From contig NZ_JBHTCO010000017.1 of NCBI RefSeq assembly GCF_042665295.1, positions 62,001-126,000 on the forward strand: DNA of 64,000 nt, given 5' to 3'. Positions 1 through 7,791 of the stretch are shown one piece after another. The notes below the pieces were generated by a model that saw only the letters and a list, made by a program, of their open reading frames with translations, did not search any database and was not told where the DNA came from. Position 1 is the stretch's first letter. The number at the start of each line of letters is the position of its first letter. The translations under genes and the position numbers were made by a program. Source of the stretch: Scopulibacillus_A cellulosilyticus. GTDB lineage: Bacteria; Bacillota; Bacilli; Bacillales; Sporolactobacillaceae.

Positions 1-825
1 GGCGATATAAGGTCCTGCCGCTAATGCTTCAAGGCAGCCGTAATTGCCGCAGCTGCATTTAGGTCCATCAATATCGATGGTCATGTGACCGATTTCTCCG
101 CTTAAGAATTCATTTCCGTGAAGTAACTTCCCATTAATAATTATGCCTGCACCGATTCCTTGGCCAACATTAACACAGACAAAGTCACCGATATCATAGC
201 CATTTCCAAACCATGCTTCACCCAAAGCCATCGAGTTGGCATCATTTTCTATTTTAACAGTCATATTAAATTCAGATTCAAGATGTTCTTTAATTGGAAT
301 GTTACGGAGCTTCAACCCCGGGGCATAAATGGCTATACCGTTTTCAATATCAACAATGCCGTGCATGGCCACACCAATACCTAAAATATGTTCATGATTA
401 ATTTGTTTATTTTGATTAAGAAGCTGTTTTACTGAGTTTGATAGTAATGATAGAAGACTTTCATTTGTGACCGGATGAATAATATCTATGAAAACTGAGT
501 CAATGATACCGGCATTCAAATTGGTTATGACGGAATAAATGGAGGTTGGGCTGACATCAATTCCAATGACGAAGAAATTTTTTGCATTTATAATAAGCAT
601 TGTCGGTTTTCTTCCGCCCCTTGATTCTCCTTGGTTGCTTTCAATAACAATATCAGAATCAATTAATTCTTTAACAATATTACTGACTGTTGGGGGCGTT
701 AACTTAGTCTGTTTGGCAATTTCCGCGCGTGAAATAGGGCCTTCAGTTCTTATTTTATTTAAAATTAATGAGCGGTTAAGTGATTTCATTAATTGGAAGC
801 TTCCGGCTAATAGCTTTTGTGTCAT
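1..825 (-). CDS. ROK-family transcriptional repressor (XylR/NagC-like), partial
   Basis: The open frame starts with ATG at 825 behind an AGGAG site and runs off the left edge, leaving 275 codons. The first ~75 residues form a winged helix-turn-helix (PISRAEIAKQTKLTPPTVS). A ROK sugar-kinase-like fold follows, with GIGVAMHGIVD, a GQGIGAGIIINGKLLHG segment and, at the cut end, the ROK zinc motif CSCGNYGCLEAL. The N-terminal DNA-binding domain marks it as a repressor, not a glucokinase. It is divergent from galTKE, so the likely inducer is galactose or a related sugar and the likely targets are the two AT-rich sites at 1021 and 4432 (inference). Family assignment is firm; ligand is unproven. Confidence 0.9.
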   Translation of the reverse strand, partial: MTQKLLAGSFQLMKSLNRSLILNKIRTEGPISRAEIAKQTKLTPPTVSNIVKELIDSDIVIESNQGESRGGRKPTMLIINAKNFFVIGIDVSPTSIYSVITNLNAGIIDSVFIDIIHPVTNESLLSLLSNSVKQLLNQNKQINHEHILGIGVAMHGIVDIENGIAIYAPGLKLRNIPIKEHLESEFNMTVKIENDANSMALGEAWFGNGYDIGDFVCVNVGQGIGAGIIINGKLLHGNEFLSGEIGHMTIDIDGPKCSCGNYGCLEALAAGPYIA

Positions 826-986
826 TGATACCACTCCTATGAACGATTAAAACAAAAATAAATTAATTTATACTAAGATTCTGTATATGCCTTTAGTCTT
901 AACAATGGGCAAGTTTTCTTTAATTATAACTCTAGCTGCTTATTGAGTAAAATGGAAATTTACTGATAAAATAGTAAACAGCGCTA

Positions 987-1015
987 TTGATAATGTTGTT
1001 TATAGGTCCTATAAT
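987..1015 (+). promoter_or_regulatory. sigma-A promoter of galTKE
   Basis: TTGATA at 987-992 and a perfect TATAAT at 1010-1015 are separated by 17 nt, which predicts transcription starting near 1022. The promoter lies in the divergent region between the ROK repressor and galT. Confidence 0.75.
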
Positions 1016-1020
1016 GAAAG

Positions 1021-1037
1021 TAAATAAAATTAATTAA
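1021..1037 (+). promoter_or_regulatory. candidate ROK repressor operator, galT side
   Basis: TAAATAAAATTAATTAA covers the predicted +1 of the galT promoter. A copy matching at 15 of 17 positions (TTAATAAAATTAAATAA) lies at the same relative place in the symporter promoter at 4432-4448. Position and recurrence suggest an operator; AT-richness lowers specificity. Confidence 0.5.
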
Positions 1038-1106
1038 TAAAGTGTCGGCTGAACTATTTTATCTTACTAAAAGAGTAAATGATAGTAGTTTTAGAAATCT
1101 TAATAA

Positions 1107-1120
1107 AGAAAGCGCTACCT
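1107..1120 (+). promoter_or_regulatory. cre-like CcpA site in the galT leader
   Basis: AGAAAGCGCTACCT matches the Bacillus catabolite-responsive element core (TGNAANCGNWNNCA) except at the two end positions. It sits about 85 nt downstream of the predicted start, where a roadblock-type cre would act. It implies carbon catabolite repression of galTKE (inference). Confidence 0.4.
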
Positions 1121-1138
1121 AAAAGAGGAGGGTCATTA

Positions 1139-2110
1139 ATGGCTGAATTAAGATATAATCCTTTACTTGACGACTGGACAATGGTTTCGGCAAAGCGGCA
1201 AAACCGTCCGCAAATGCCTAAAGATTTCTGTCCGTTCTGTCCAGGGTCGGGGCAAGTGCCCGACCATTATGATGTCCATCTTTATCATAATGATTTTCCG
1301 GTACTTTCTCCAAATCCGCCGGAGCCCGATAATGTTGGAGGATCACTTTATAAAACAAAAGAAGCTAAAGGGAAATGCGAAGTTGTCCTATATTCTCCAG
1401 ACCACTATGCAACGATACCAGACCTTACCCGGAATCATATGTACAAACTGGTTGATCTTTGGACGGATACATTTGCTGAATTAGATAACGATCCTGAACA
1501 TAAGTACGTGATGATTTTTGAAAACCGCGGGGAAGAGGTTGGTGTGACGATGCCGCATCCTCATGGGCAAATTTACGCTTATCCTTTTATTCCGTTAAAA
1601 GTAAGAACCGAACTGAATAATTGTCAAAAATATTATGAAAAAAATAATCGAAATATGTTTGACGATATGATTACTGAAGAAAAACGTTTTGAACAACGTG
1701 TTATTCTCGAAAATGAAGCTTTCATCGCTTTTATTCCATTTTTTACCGATTATCCATATGGTTTATTTGTTATCAGTAAAGAAAATAAGACAGCAATTAC
1801 CGAATTTACAGAACATGAAAAGTATTTGTTAGGTGATATACTGCAAAAGATTGTCGGCGGTATGGATAAGATATATGATCGTCTGTTTCCTTATATGATG
1901 GTGATGCATCAACGACCGTCAAATGGCGAGGATGTAAGTCATTATTACCGTTTTCACATCGAGTTTTATCCGCCGCTTCGCGATAAAAATAAAATCAAAT
2001 ATAATGCTTCTTCAGAGACAGGCGGCTGGGCGGCTGCCAATCCGACAAAAGTTGAAGACACTGCCGGCATTCTTCGGGAAGCGATTACTAAGTATAAGCA
2101 AAAGGACTGA
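1139..2110 (+). CDS. galT: galactose-1-phosphate uridylyltransferase
   Basis: Transfers UMP from UDP-glucose to galactose-1-phosphate in the Leloir pathway. The 323-residue protein belongs to the HIT superfamily type I GalT group. Visible motifs are the zinc pair CPFC at 31-34 and the nucleophile motif HPHGQ at 140-144, the second His being the uridylylated residue in the family. A 20-codon upstream extension of the frame exists, but the ATG at 1139 follows AGGAGGG with good spacing and begins the conserved MAELRYNPLL, so it is the preferred start. The next gene, galK, begins 4 nt after the stop, so they are co-transcribed. Confidence 0.93.
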   Translation: MAELRYNPLLDDWTMVSAKRQNRPQMPKDFCPFCPGSGQVPDHYDVHLYHNDFPVLSPNPPEPDNVGGSLYKTKEAKGKCEVVLYSPDHYATIPDLTRNHMYKLVDLWTDTFAELDNDPEHKYVMIFENRGEEVGVTMPHPHGQIYAYPFIPLKVRTELNNCQKYYEKNNRNMFDDMITEEKRFEQRVILENEAFIAFIPFFTDYPYGLFVISKENKTAITEFTEHEKYLLGDILQKIVGGMDKIYDRLFPYMMVMHQRPSNGEDVSHYYRFHIEFYPPLRDKNKIKYNASSETGGWAAANPTKVEDTAGILREAITKYKQKD

Positions 2111-2114
2111 TCTA

Positions 2115-3296
2115 ATGGAATTAATAAAAAATTTGCTCGACGAATTTAAACACTATTTTCCGGGAAATGATGATATTCGTGTTTTCTTTGCCCCCGGAAG
2201 AGTAAACTTGATTGGTGAACATACCGATTATAATGGTGGATACGTTTTGCCGGCGGCGTTATCAAAAGGTACTTATATGGCAGTTAGCTTGCGTTCTGAC
2301 CGGGAATTTTATTTGCGAAGTGCGAACTTTCCAGATTTGAAAATCAACTTTTCACTTGATGAACTAGTCTACAAAAAGGAAGATGATTGGGGGAATAATC
2401 CGAAAGGTGTCATTAGCGAATTAAAGAAGGCTGGCGCGTCAATTAAAGGAGCTGACATCTATTATTATGGGAATATTCCTAATGGTGCCGGTTTATCATC
2501 TTCAGCTTCAATCGGTATGGTTACAGCATTTGGATTAAGTCATATGTATAAGCTCCCAGCGGATATTAAAAAAATTGCCTTAATTTGTCAGAATATGGAA
2601 AACGATTTTATTGGTGTTAATACAGGTATTATGGATCAATATTCGGTTGGTTTTGGCAAGAAGGAACATGCTATTTTCATAGACTGCGGATCAATGACTC
2701 ATGAATTGGTTCCGCTTCATTTAGGAGATTATAAGTTTGTTATTACAAACACAAATAAAAGAAGAGGCTTAGCCGATTCTAAATATAATGAGCGCCGCGA
2801 AGAATGTGAAAAAGGGCTTTTAGAAATTCAGAAATCGTATCCTGTGTGCCAAACGCTTTCAGATGTTTCATTAGAGATGTTTGAAAAAGTCAAAGAAAAT
2901 CTCAATCCAACGATAAGAAAGAGAGTTCGTCATGTGGTCACTGAGAATAGGCGTGTCATCGATGCTGTCAGCGAGCTTAAGTCAGGAAATCTAAAAACTT
3001 TTGGCAAATTAATGGTTGCTTCACATGAGTCTTTAAGAGATGATTATGAAGTGACAGGCGAACATTTAGATGCATTATTTGATGCTCAAAAAACATGTGC
3101 CGGCTGTATCGGGACAAGAATGACAGGAGCCGGATTTGGCGGATGCACGATTAGTATCGTTCATAAAGACAATGTTCCTTCATTTAAAAAAAGTGTAAAA
3201 AATAATTATGAAAGTCAAACTGGCCTTGAGCCAAACTTCTATATTTGTGAAGTTGGCGATGGTGTCAAAGAAATAACAAAAGAGGGGATAGTATGA
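2115..3296 (+). CDS. galK: galactokinase
   Basis: Phosphorylates galactose at C1 with ATP. The 393-residue GHMP kinase shows the galactokinase signature GRVNLIGEHTDYNGG from residue 28, the ATP-binding PNGAGLSSSAS at 122-132, and a C-terminal TGAGFGGCTI. An in-frame extension reaches back into galT, but the ATG at 2115 (MELIKN) with an upstream AAAGGA fits the family N-terminus. It overlaps galE by the ATGA arrangement at 3293, indicating translational coupling. Confidence 0.95.
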   Translation: MELIKNLLDEFKHYFPGNDDIRVFFAPGRVNLIGEHTDYNGGYVLPAALSKGTYMAVSLRSDREFYLRSANFPDLKINFSLDELVYKKEDDWGNNPKGVISELKKAGASIKGADIYYYGNIPNGAGLSSSASIGMVTAFGLSHMYKLPADIKKIALICQNMENDFIGVNTGIMDQYSVGFGKKEHAIFIDCGSMTHELVPLHLGDYKFVITNTNKRRGLADSKYNERREECEKGLLEIQKSYPVCQTLSDVSLEMFEKVKENLNPTIRKRVRHVVTENRRVIDAVSELKSGNLKTFGKLMVASHESLRDDYEVTGEHLDALFDAQKTCAGCIGTRMTGAGFGGCTISIVHKDNVPSFKKSVKNNYESQTGLEPNFYICEVGDGVKEITKEGIV

Positions 3297-4282
3297 CAGT
3301 TTTAGTCACAGGCGGCGCCGGTTATATAGGCAGCCATACAGTGCTTTATCTTAAAGAAAAAGGCTTAGATGTTGTAGTTTTAGACAGCTTGCAAAAAGGA
3401 CATCGTCCCGCAGTCCTTGATACACCCTTATATGTTGGCCATTTAACCGATGAATCAATATTAGATGACGTATTTCAGAAGCATGATATTGATGCAGTCA
3501 TTCACTTCGCCGCTGATTCACTTGTCGGAGAAAGTGTTGAAGATCCATTAAAATACTATGATAACAATGTCAATGGTACATTACAGTTATTGAAAAAGAT
3601 GGTCGAGCACGGGGTGAAAAAGATTGTTTTCTCATCGACAGCTGCTACATATGGTGAACCGGAGTCTATTCCAATTCAGGAGTCTGACCCGACTTTTCCA
3701 ACCAATCCTTACGGTGAGACCAAGCTGGCCATTGAAAAAATGCTGAAGTGGGCTGATCAGGCTTATGGGCTGAAATCCGTTTGTTTAAGGTATTTTAACG
3801 CTGCGGGTGCTGACCCGGAAGGCCGGATTGGCGAAGATCATCATCCGGAAACCCATCTTATTCCGATAGTATTGCAAGCGGCACTCGGCCAAAGAGACCA
3901 CGTCGCAATATTTGGAGAAGATTATCCCACTGATGACGGCAGCTGTGTCCGTGACTATATCCACGTCATCGACCTTGCTCAAGCTCACTATTTAGCCTTG
4001 ATAAAGCTCGATAAAACAAATGAAAGCGGTATATATAATTTGGGCAATGGTCAAGGATTCTCGGTTAAGCAAGTCATTGAAACATGCCGGCGTGTAACGG
4101 GAAAGGAAATTAAAGCTATTTCGTCGCCAAGGCGTCCGGGTGACCCGGCAGTATTAATCGCATCATCACAAAAAGCTGAAAAAGAACTGGGCTGGGTGCC
4201 TCAATATGCTTCTCTGGATACGATTGTTGAGCATGCATGGCAATGGCATCAAGTTCATCCAAATGGATACGAAGGGGTCTGA
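3293..4282 (+). CDS. galE: UDP-glucose 4-epimerase
   Basis: Interconverts UDP-galactose and UDP-glucose using bound NAD. This is a 329-residue extended short-chain dehydrogenase: NAD-binding GGAGYIGS at 7-14, catalytic Ser/Thr near SSTAATYG (114-121) and YGETK with the Y-x3-K pair at 140/144. The start codon overlaps the galK stop. The last two codons and the stop are part of a 28-bp repeat that recurs after ygaD, so the extreme C-terminus may have been shaped by that repeat. It completes the Leloir set. Confidence 0.95.
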   Translation: MTVLVTGGAGYIGSHTVLYLKEKGLDVVVLDSLQKGHRPAVLDTPLYVGHLTDESILDDVFQKHDIDAVIHFAADSLVGESVEDPLKYYDNNVNGTLQLLKKMVEHGVKKIVFSSTAATYGEPESIPIQESDPTFPTNPYGETKLAIEKMLKWADQAYGLKSVCLRYFNAAGADPEGRIGEDHHPETHLIPIVLQAALGQRDHVAIFGEDYPTDDGSCVRDYIHVIDLAQAHYLALIKLDKTNESGIYNLGNGQGFSVKQVIETCRRVTGKEIKAISSPRRPGDPAVLIASSQKAEKELGWVPQYASLDTIVEHAWQWHQVHPNGYEGV

Positions 4283-4319
4283 CCCTGTGAACTGTGGATA
4301 ATGTTAATAATGTGGATAA
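4274..4319. repeat. 28-bp intergenic repeat plus paired DnaA boxes, copy 1
   Basis: Positions 4274-4301 are identical to 16674-16701. The unit begins with the near-palindrome GGGGTCTGACCC and ends with TGTGGATAA, the reverse complement of the DnaA-box consensus TTATCCACA. A second perfect TGTGGATAA lies at 4311-4319, so two boxes lie 18 bp apart in the same orientation. The repeat starts inside the galE stop region. Function is inferred only. Confidence 0.7.
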
Positions 4320-4394
4320 ATTAACAAAACAATAAGTTGAATTTGGGGGAGCTGTTACTCTGCTCCCCGATAACAATTCTTGTATAAAAAGTTG

Positions 4395-4448
4395 TTGACT
4401 ACGCTTTCATAATGCATTATTTTTAAATTAGTTAATAAAATTAAATAA
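4395..4448 (+). promoter_or_regulatory. symporter promoter with overlapping candidate operator
   Basis: TTGACT at 4395-4400 and TATTTT at 4418-4423 are 17 nt apart, predicting a start near 4430. TTAATAAAATTAAATAA (4432-4448) lies at the start and repeats the site at 1021-1037. This suggests that the symporter unit has its own promoter but is controlled by the same ROK repressor as galTKE. Confidence 0.5.
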
Positions 4449-4461
4449 CAAAGACGATGTC

Positions 4462-4475
4462 TGTAAGCGCTTCAA
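4462..4475 (+). promoter_or_regulatory. cre-like CcpA site upstream of the symporter
   Basis: TGTAAGCGCTTCAA fits the cre consensus except for one position near its 3' end and has the symmetric AAGCGCTT core. It lies about 30 nt after the predicted transcription start and before the start codon at 4523, consistent with glucose repression. Confidence 0.5.
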
Positions 4476-4522
4476 TAAAATATTTAGACATTGTGAAAAT
4501 TCTGGGAGAGGGTGAAACCAGC

Positions 4523-6139
4523 ATGAACAAAACCTTGTTTGATGCCGGTGTTGTCGATTATATTGTTATTATTGTTTATTTTGTTTTCGTCATCGGTATC
4601 GGTTTTTTATTAAAAAAACATATGAAGTCTGGTGAGGATTTCTTCTTATCCGGCCGATCTATACCAACATGGATAACAGGTCTTGCATTTTTGTCAGCTA
4701 ATTTAGGCGCTTTAGAGTTACTTGGGATGGCGGCAAATGGTGCAGAGTATGGTATTATGACAGCTCATTTCTATTTTATTGGCGCTATACCAGCCATGAT
4801 ATTCCTTGGTTTGTACATGATGCCTTTCTACTATTCTACTAAGATTCGTTCAGTGCCGGAATATTTAAAGCTTCGTTACAATGAAGCAACCCGTGCTTTG
4901 AATGCGGTAACATTTGCGGTTATGACTATTCTTGTATCCGGTATCAGTCTGTACTCAATGGGACTTATTTTTAAAGTATTAATTGGCTGGTCGTTAACAA
5001 CAAGTATTTTATTCTCAGCCGTCGTTGTATTGGTTTATGTAGGATTGGGGGGTTTGACATCGTCCATTTACAATGAAGTGGTTCAGTTCTTCTTAATCTG
5101 GTTAGGACTGCTGCCAATTCCTTTCCTCGGTTTGCATGAATTAGGCGGTTGGCATCAAATGCTTGCTCAATTACCTGGCAGTTTTGGACACTTATGGGGA
5201 GATACAATGCATGCTTCACAAAATGCCATGGGTATAAGCTGGATTGGTATTATCCTTGGCCTGGGATTTGTATTAGGTTTTGGTTATTGGACAACTGACT
5301 TCTTAGTTGTCCAGCGCGGATTCGCGGCAAGGAACCTGCGATCAGCACAAAATACGCCAATTTTTGCAACATTCTTTAAGATGGTCGTGCCGCTTCTTGT
5401 TATTATTCCAGGGCTTATTGCGGCTGTTTTGTTCCACAATCTTGGCAAGACGGGCGGCCCGAGTTATAACTTAGCGTTACCAATGCTGATTCAGCGCTAT
5501 TATCCGCCAGGTCTTCTTGGATTGGGATTAACGGCTATGCTTGCAAGCTTTATGAGCGGAATGGCTGGTAATATTACAGCATTCACATCGATCTTTACTT
5601 ACGATATTTACCAGGCTTATATCAAAAAAGAAGCATCCGACAAACACTACATAAGTGTAGGACGCTGGTCAATTGTTATTGGTGTTATTGTCAGTATTGG
5701 AACTGCCTATATTGCGGGCAGTTATCCAAGTGTTATGGATTATATGCAAACCTTATTCTCATTCTTCAATGCACCATTGTTTGGCACATTCTTGCTCGGT
5801 ATGTTTTGGAAGAGAACAACAGCTTGGGGCGGCTTCTGGGGACTGCTTTGCGGTGTTGTTGGTGCATTTGTCGCATATTTTGCGATCCCGGCAGAATTCT
5901 ATGGTTCAGCACAGGCAGGCAATTTCTGGCGGGCATTAATCGCGTGGGTGATTACTATGGTTGTAACCATTGCTGTCAGCTACTTTACAAAACCTAAGAA
6001 AAAAGAAGAATTAACAGGGTTGGTATACGGCTATTCCGAAAAACCAAATTACAAACACCTGGCCTGGTATAAACGCCCTGGCGTTCTATCTATTATTTCA
6101 TTAATTATTCTGGTTATCATTAACATTTGGCTCTGGTAA
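4523..6139 (+). CDS. sodium:solute symporter (SSS/SGLT family), probable galactose uptake
   Basis: A 538-residue integral membrane protein with about 14 hydrophobic segments. Residues near the N-terminus (GEDFFLSGRSIPTWITGLAFLSANLGALELLGM) are typical of SGLT-type sodium/sugar symporters. The open frame extends 22 codons upstream to 4457, but that extension would translate the cre-like site. The ATG at 4523 follows GGGAGAGGGTG and starts at a normal family N-terminus. Sugar specificity is inferred from the galactose locus and the shared operator. It is followed 13 nt later by a small membrane protein gene. Confidence 0.88.
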   Translation: MNKTLFDAGVVDYIVIIVYFVFVIGIGFLLKKHMKSGEDFFLSGRSIPTWITGLAFLSANLGALELLGMAANGAEYGIMTAHFYFIGAIPAMIFLGLYMMPFYYSTKIRSVPEYLKLRYNEATRALNAVTFAVMTILVSGISLYSMGLIFKVLIGWSLTTSILFSAVVVLVYVGLGGLTSSIYNEVVQFFLIWLGLLPIPFLGLHELGGWHQMLAQLPGSFGHLWGDTMHASQNAMGISWIGIILGLGFVLGFGYWTTDFLVVQRGFAARNLRSAQNTPIFATFFKMVVPLLVIIPGLIAAVLFHNLGKTGGPSYNLALPMLIQRYYPPGLLGLGLTAMLASFMSGMAGNITAFTSIFTYDIYQAYIKKEASDKHYISVGRWSIVIGVIVSIGTAYIAGSYPSVMDYMQTLFSFFNAPLFGTFLLGMFWKRTTAWGGFWGLLCGVVGAFVAYFAIPAEFYGSAQAGNFWRALIAWVITMVVTIAVSYFTKPKKKEELTGLVYGYSEKPNYKHLAWYKRPGVLSIISLIILVIINIWLW

Positions 6140-6152
6140 AGGAGGGTGAATA

Positions 6153-6380
6153 ATGGGATCTAAGAAAAAAGGTTATTTTGATCTTCGAAAAATTATTGGT
6201 GTCCTCTTTACATTTTATGGACTCTTAATCAGCGGATATGGTCTGTTTGCCGATCCAACCAAAGCCCATGATCATACTAATCTCAATCTTTGGTGGGGCA
6301 TCGTTATTCTTATCTTTGGTTTAGCTTTTCTTGCTATATCTTTTTGGAAACCGATATCCGTTGATGATCAAAATGAATAA
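6153..6380 (+). CDS. small two-helix membrane protein paired with the symporter
   Basis: A 75-residue protein with a strong AAAGGAGGGTG site. It has a basic N-terminus, two predicted membrane helices (about 13-32 and 46-64) joined by a short His/Asp-containing loop, and an acidic tail (VDDQNE). I do not recognise the family. Close spacing behind the symporter and a shared terminator make it a probable accessory or stabilising subunit; this is inference. Confidence 0.7.
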   Translation: MGSKKKGYFDLRKIIGVLFTFYGLLISGYGLFADPTKAHDHTNLNLWWGIVILIFGLAFLAISFWKPISVDDQNE

Positions 6381-6386
6381 TTTATA

Positions 6387-6417
6387 AGCCCTGTACAGCA
6401 CTCAGCTATACAGGGCT
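6387..6417 (+). terminator. rho-independent terminator
   Basis: AGCCCTGTA (6387-6395) pairs perfectly with TACAGGGCT (6409-6417), followed by a T-rich stretch. It closes the symporter unit and lies just beyond the convergent yfhD. Confidence 0.75.
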
Positions 6418-6422
6418 GCTTC

Positions 6423-6566
6423 TTAATCTTCGCTATTTTCAGCCCGTCTGTCAGCTTCCTTAGCACGTTCTAAAGCTTCCTGATCGTCGGAATCAAGGGC
6501 TTGTGTATATTGGACATCTTCATTTTTGGCAATATCTTCTTCATGACCATCATATTTACGCTCCAT
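6423..6566 (-). CDS. yfhD: YfhD-like small protein
   Basis: A 47-residue, highly charged soluble protein (starts MERKYDGHEEDIAKNEDVQY, ends ENSED) translated from AGGAGG at ideal spacing. The position (next to a YfhE-like gene, upstream of yfhF and recX) and acidic composition match the YfhD family of sporeformers, whose function is unknown. The ribosome binding site lies just beyond the upstream gene's stop, so the two small genes form one operon. Confidence 0.6.
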   Translation of the reverse strand: MERKYDGHEEDIAKNEDVQYTQALDSDDQEALERAKEADRRAENSED

Positions 6567-6579
6567 CTCAGAAAACCTC

Positions 6580-6705
6580 CTATGACTTTCTGCCTTTTTG
6601 ATAGGCGCTGTCAGCCCTTTTGAATTCTTTTTGATAAAGGACAGATTGTGTTTTGTTTAAATGGTCAAACCGATTGATTGTATGGTTGTCCCGTTTTGAT
6701 CCCAT
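6580..6705 (-). CDS. yfhE: YfhE-like small protein
   Basis: A 41-residue basic protein with AAAGGAGTG ahead of its ATG. Its C-terminal half (LNKTQSVLYQKEFKRADSAY) resembles the short YfhE family as I remember it (Gln-x-Val-Leu-Tyr-x-x-Glu-Phe-Lys then Ala-Asp). It directly precedes yfhD. Function unknown. Confidence 0.6.
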   Translation of the reverse strand: MGSKRDNHTINRFDHLNKTQSVLYQKEFKRADSAYQKGRKS

Positions 6706-6728
6706 ATGATCACTCCTTTATTATAAGA

Positions 6729-6851
6729 TGTTCAAAAAGTCGGGGAAAATGAATGAGTTAAAGTATGCGTGCTGACTTCTTCGCCGAAGATTATTCAAAG
6801 AAGTATTTCCACTTCTCGCCCGTGCTTACGCTCGTTCCTTCTTTTTGAACA
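6729..6851. repeat. intergenic inverted-repeat element, copy 1
   Basis: The element begins TGTTCAAAAAG and ends CTTTTTGAACA, perfect 11-bp terminal inverted repeats 123 bp apart. Its interior (AAAGAAGTATTTCCACTTCTCG) is closely repeated in the element at 10317. No open frame. It behaves like a MITE-type or mobile repeat unit. Confidence 0.75.
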
Positions 6852-6900
6852 CCCATTATTATGCTATTTTTTCCAAAAAGCTTTAGTTTAATCAAAAGAA

Positions 6901-6951
6901 AAAATCCCCCTTAGATAATCAGCTTTGAAAGCCTTCTATAAGGGGGATTTT
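6901..6951 (-). terminator. terminator of the GNAT gene
   Basis: AAAATCCCCCTTA (6901-6913) and TAAGGGGGATTTT (6939-6951) are perfect inverted repeats. On the minus strand the stem is followed by a run of T, placing it just after the stop of the acetyltransferase. Confidence 0.8.
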
Positions 6952-6954
6952 AAT

Positions 6955-7506
6955 CTATGCTTCTTTCAGCTCATTTGCATTAAAGGTGAAAGTTTGGATA
7001 TGCTGGTGATGAAGAATATACCGGTCCCTCGTGATTTCATATAAGTGAAACATGTTAGGATCATGATTTATATGATGTGCTTCCAAATTATCAACAATAT
7101 GCACATAGGGAATTTTTTCTGCAGCTTTTTGGGAACGAATATTTGCTTTGCGAATTTTTAAATAGATCGTATGAATAGCTTTTTCCAGAAATAGTTCAGA
7201 AAAAAAAGCTTCTTTGGCTCTTTGGTTATAGCCTTTTCCAAAATAAGGCCTTCCAATCCATGTCCCTAAGAAACCTTTATTATCTGCAATGTCGTATAAT
7301 GATATCGTACCGATAGGTTGTTTGTATTCATCAATAATTGTTCGGGAAATGAGTTCATTATTTTCTTCTTTCTTCATTGTTTCTTGAACAATAAGTTGAT
7401 ATTCTTCTAATGTTTCGGCTTTATGTCGGACATAAGGGTACACTTCAGGATCTTTCATTAACTGAAACAATACGCCACTTTCCGAAAGGTCACGTTTCTT
7501 TAACAT
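6955..7506 (-). CDS. GNAT-family N-acetyltransferase
   Basis: A 183-residue protein of the RimJ/RimL-like GNAT type. Visible features are SRTIIDEYKQPIGTISLYDI, then the acetyl-CoA-binding loop (GTWIGRPYFGKGYNQRAKEA) and the later KANIRSQKAAEK segment, which is typical of this fold. I place the start at the ATG at 7506 (MLKKRDLS) because GGGAGG precedes it at good spacing; a frame extension to 7557 lacks such a site. Substrate unknown. It is not part of the usual yfh order and so looks inserted. Confidence 0.75.
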   Translation of the reverse strand: MLKKRDLSESGVLFQLMKDPEVYPYVRHKAETLEEYQLIVQETMKKEENNELISRTIIDEYKQPIGTISLYDIADNKGFLGTWIGRPYFGKGYNQRAKEAFFSELFLEKAIHTIYLKIRKANIRSQKAAEKIPYVHIVDNLEAHHINHDPNMFHLYEITRDRYILHHQHIQTFTFNANELKEA

Positions 7507-7615
7507 GTTACATACCTCCCAGCGGGGTCCACCCCGAATAATATAAAAACTAGGCAATGAATGAAAAAACTTAAAAAGAAACTTATCATCTGTTTAGATG
7601 ATCTTAGTTGTCTAG

Positions 7616-7685
7616 CTTTCGGGATGGGAATCGAACCCACTAGGACCAAAGAAACTTTGGTGGCGCACCAATTGCCTTCCCGTAG
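7616..7685 (-). tRNA. tRNA-like sequence (pseudo-tRNA candidate)
   Basis: Read on the minus strand, the segment folds as a cloverleaf. A perfect T-arm GTGGG-TTCGATT-CCCAT is present, as is a D-arm GGCA...GCC with the GG dinucleotide in its loop. The anticodon-like arm is ACCAA-AGTTTCT-TTGGT and the short variable loop is CCTA. The acceptor stem CTACGGG/CCCGAAA is imperfect (two mismatches) and the 3' end reads GCTA, not GCCA. The anticodon loop lacks the conserved U33. It is therefore not a standard decoding tRNA: either a decayed gene or a tRNA mimic. Pseudo-tRNAs are known in Bacillus cereus. Confidence 0.5.
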
Positions 7686-7688
7686 AGG

Positions 7689-7728
7689 ATGTTCAAAAAT
7701 GAAGAAAATTTTCGCCTGTTTTGAACAT
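7689..7728. repeat. short copy of the TTCAAAA inverted-repeat element
   Basis: ATGTTCAAAA (7689-7698) and TTTTGAACAT (7719-7728) are perfect inverted repeats around a 20-nt centre. It shares its termini with the larger elements at 6729, 10317 and 21778 and lies directly beside the tRNA-like fold. Confidence 0.6.
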
Positions 7729-7791
7729 GTTTGCATATGAAATTTAGAATATTATATCCTGTTTTTTATAAAATGGGAATAGAAATTATCA

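Noticed and set aside
1079..1138. 20-codon N-terminal extension of galT
   Set aside because: It has no ribosome site and runs through the cre-like sequence; ATG 1139 after AGGAGGG begins the family N-terminus.
4457..4522. 22-codon extension of the symporter
   Set aside because: It would translate the cre-like site; the ATG at 4523 has GGGAGAGGG ahead and a normal N-terminus.
7500..7736. 78-codon minus-strand frame over the tRNA-like sequence
   Set aside because: No ribosome site, atypical composition, and it overlaps both the GNAT start and the structured RNA region.
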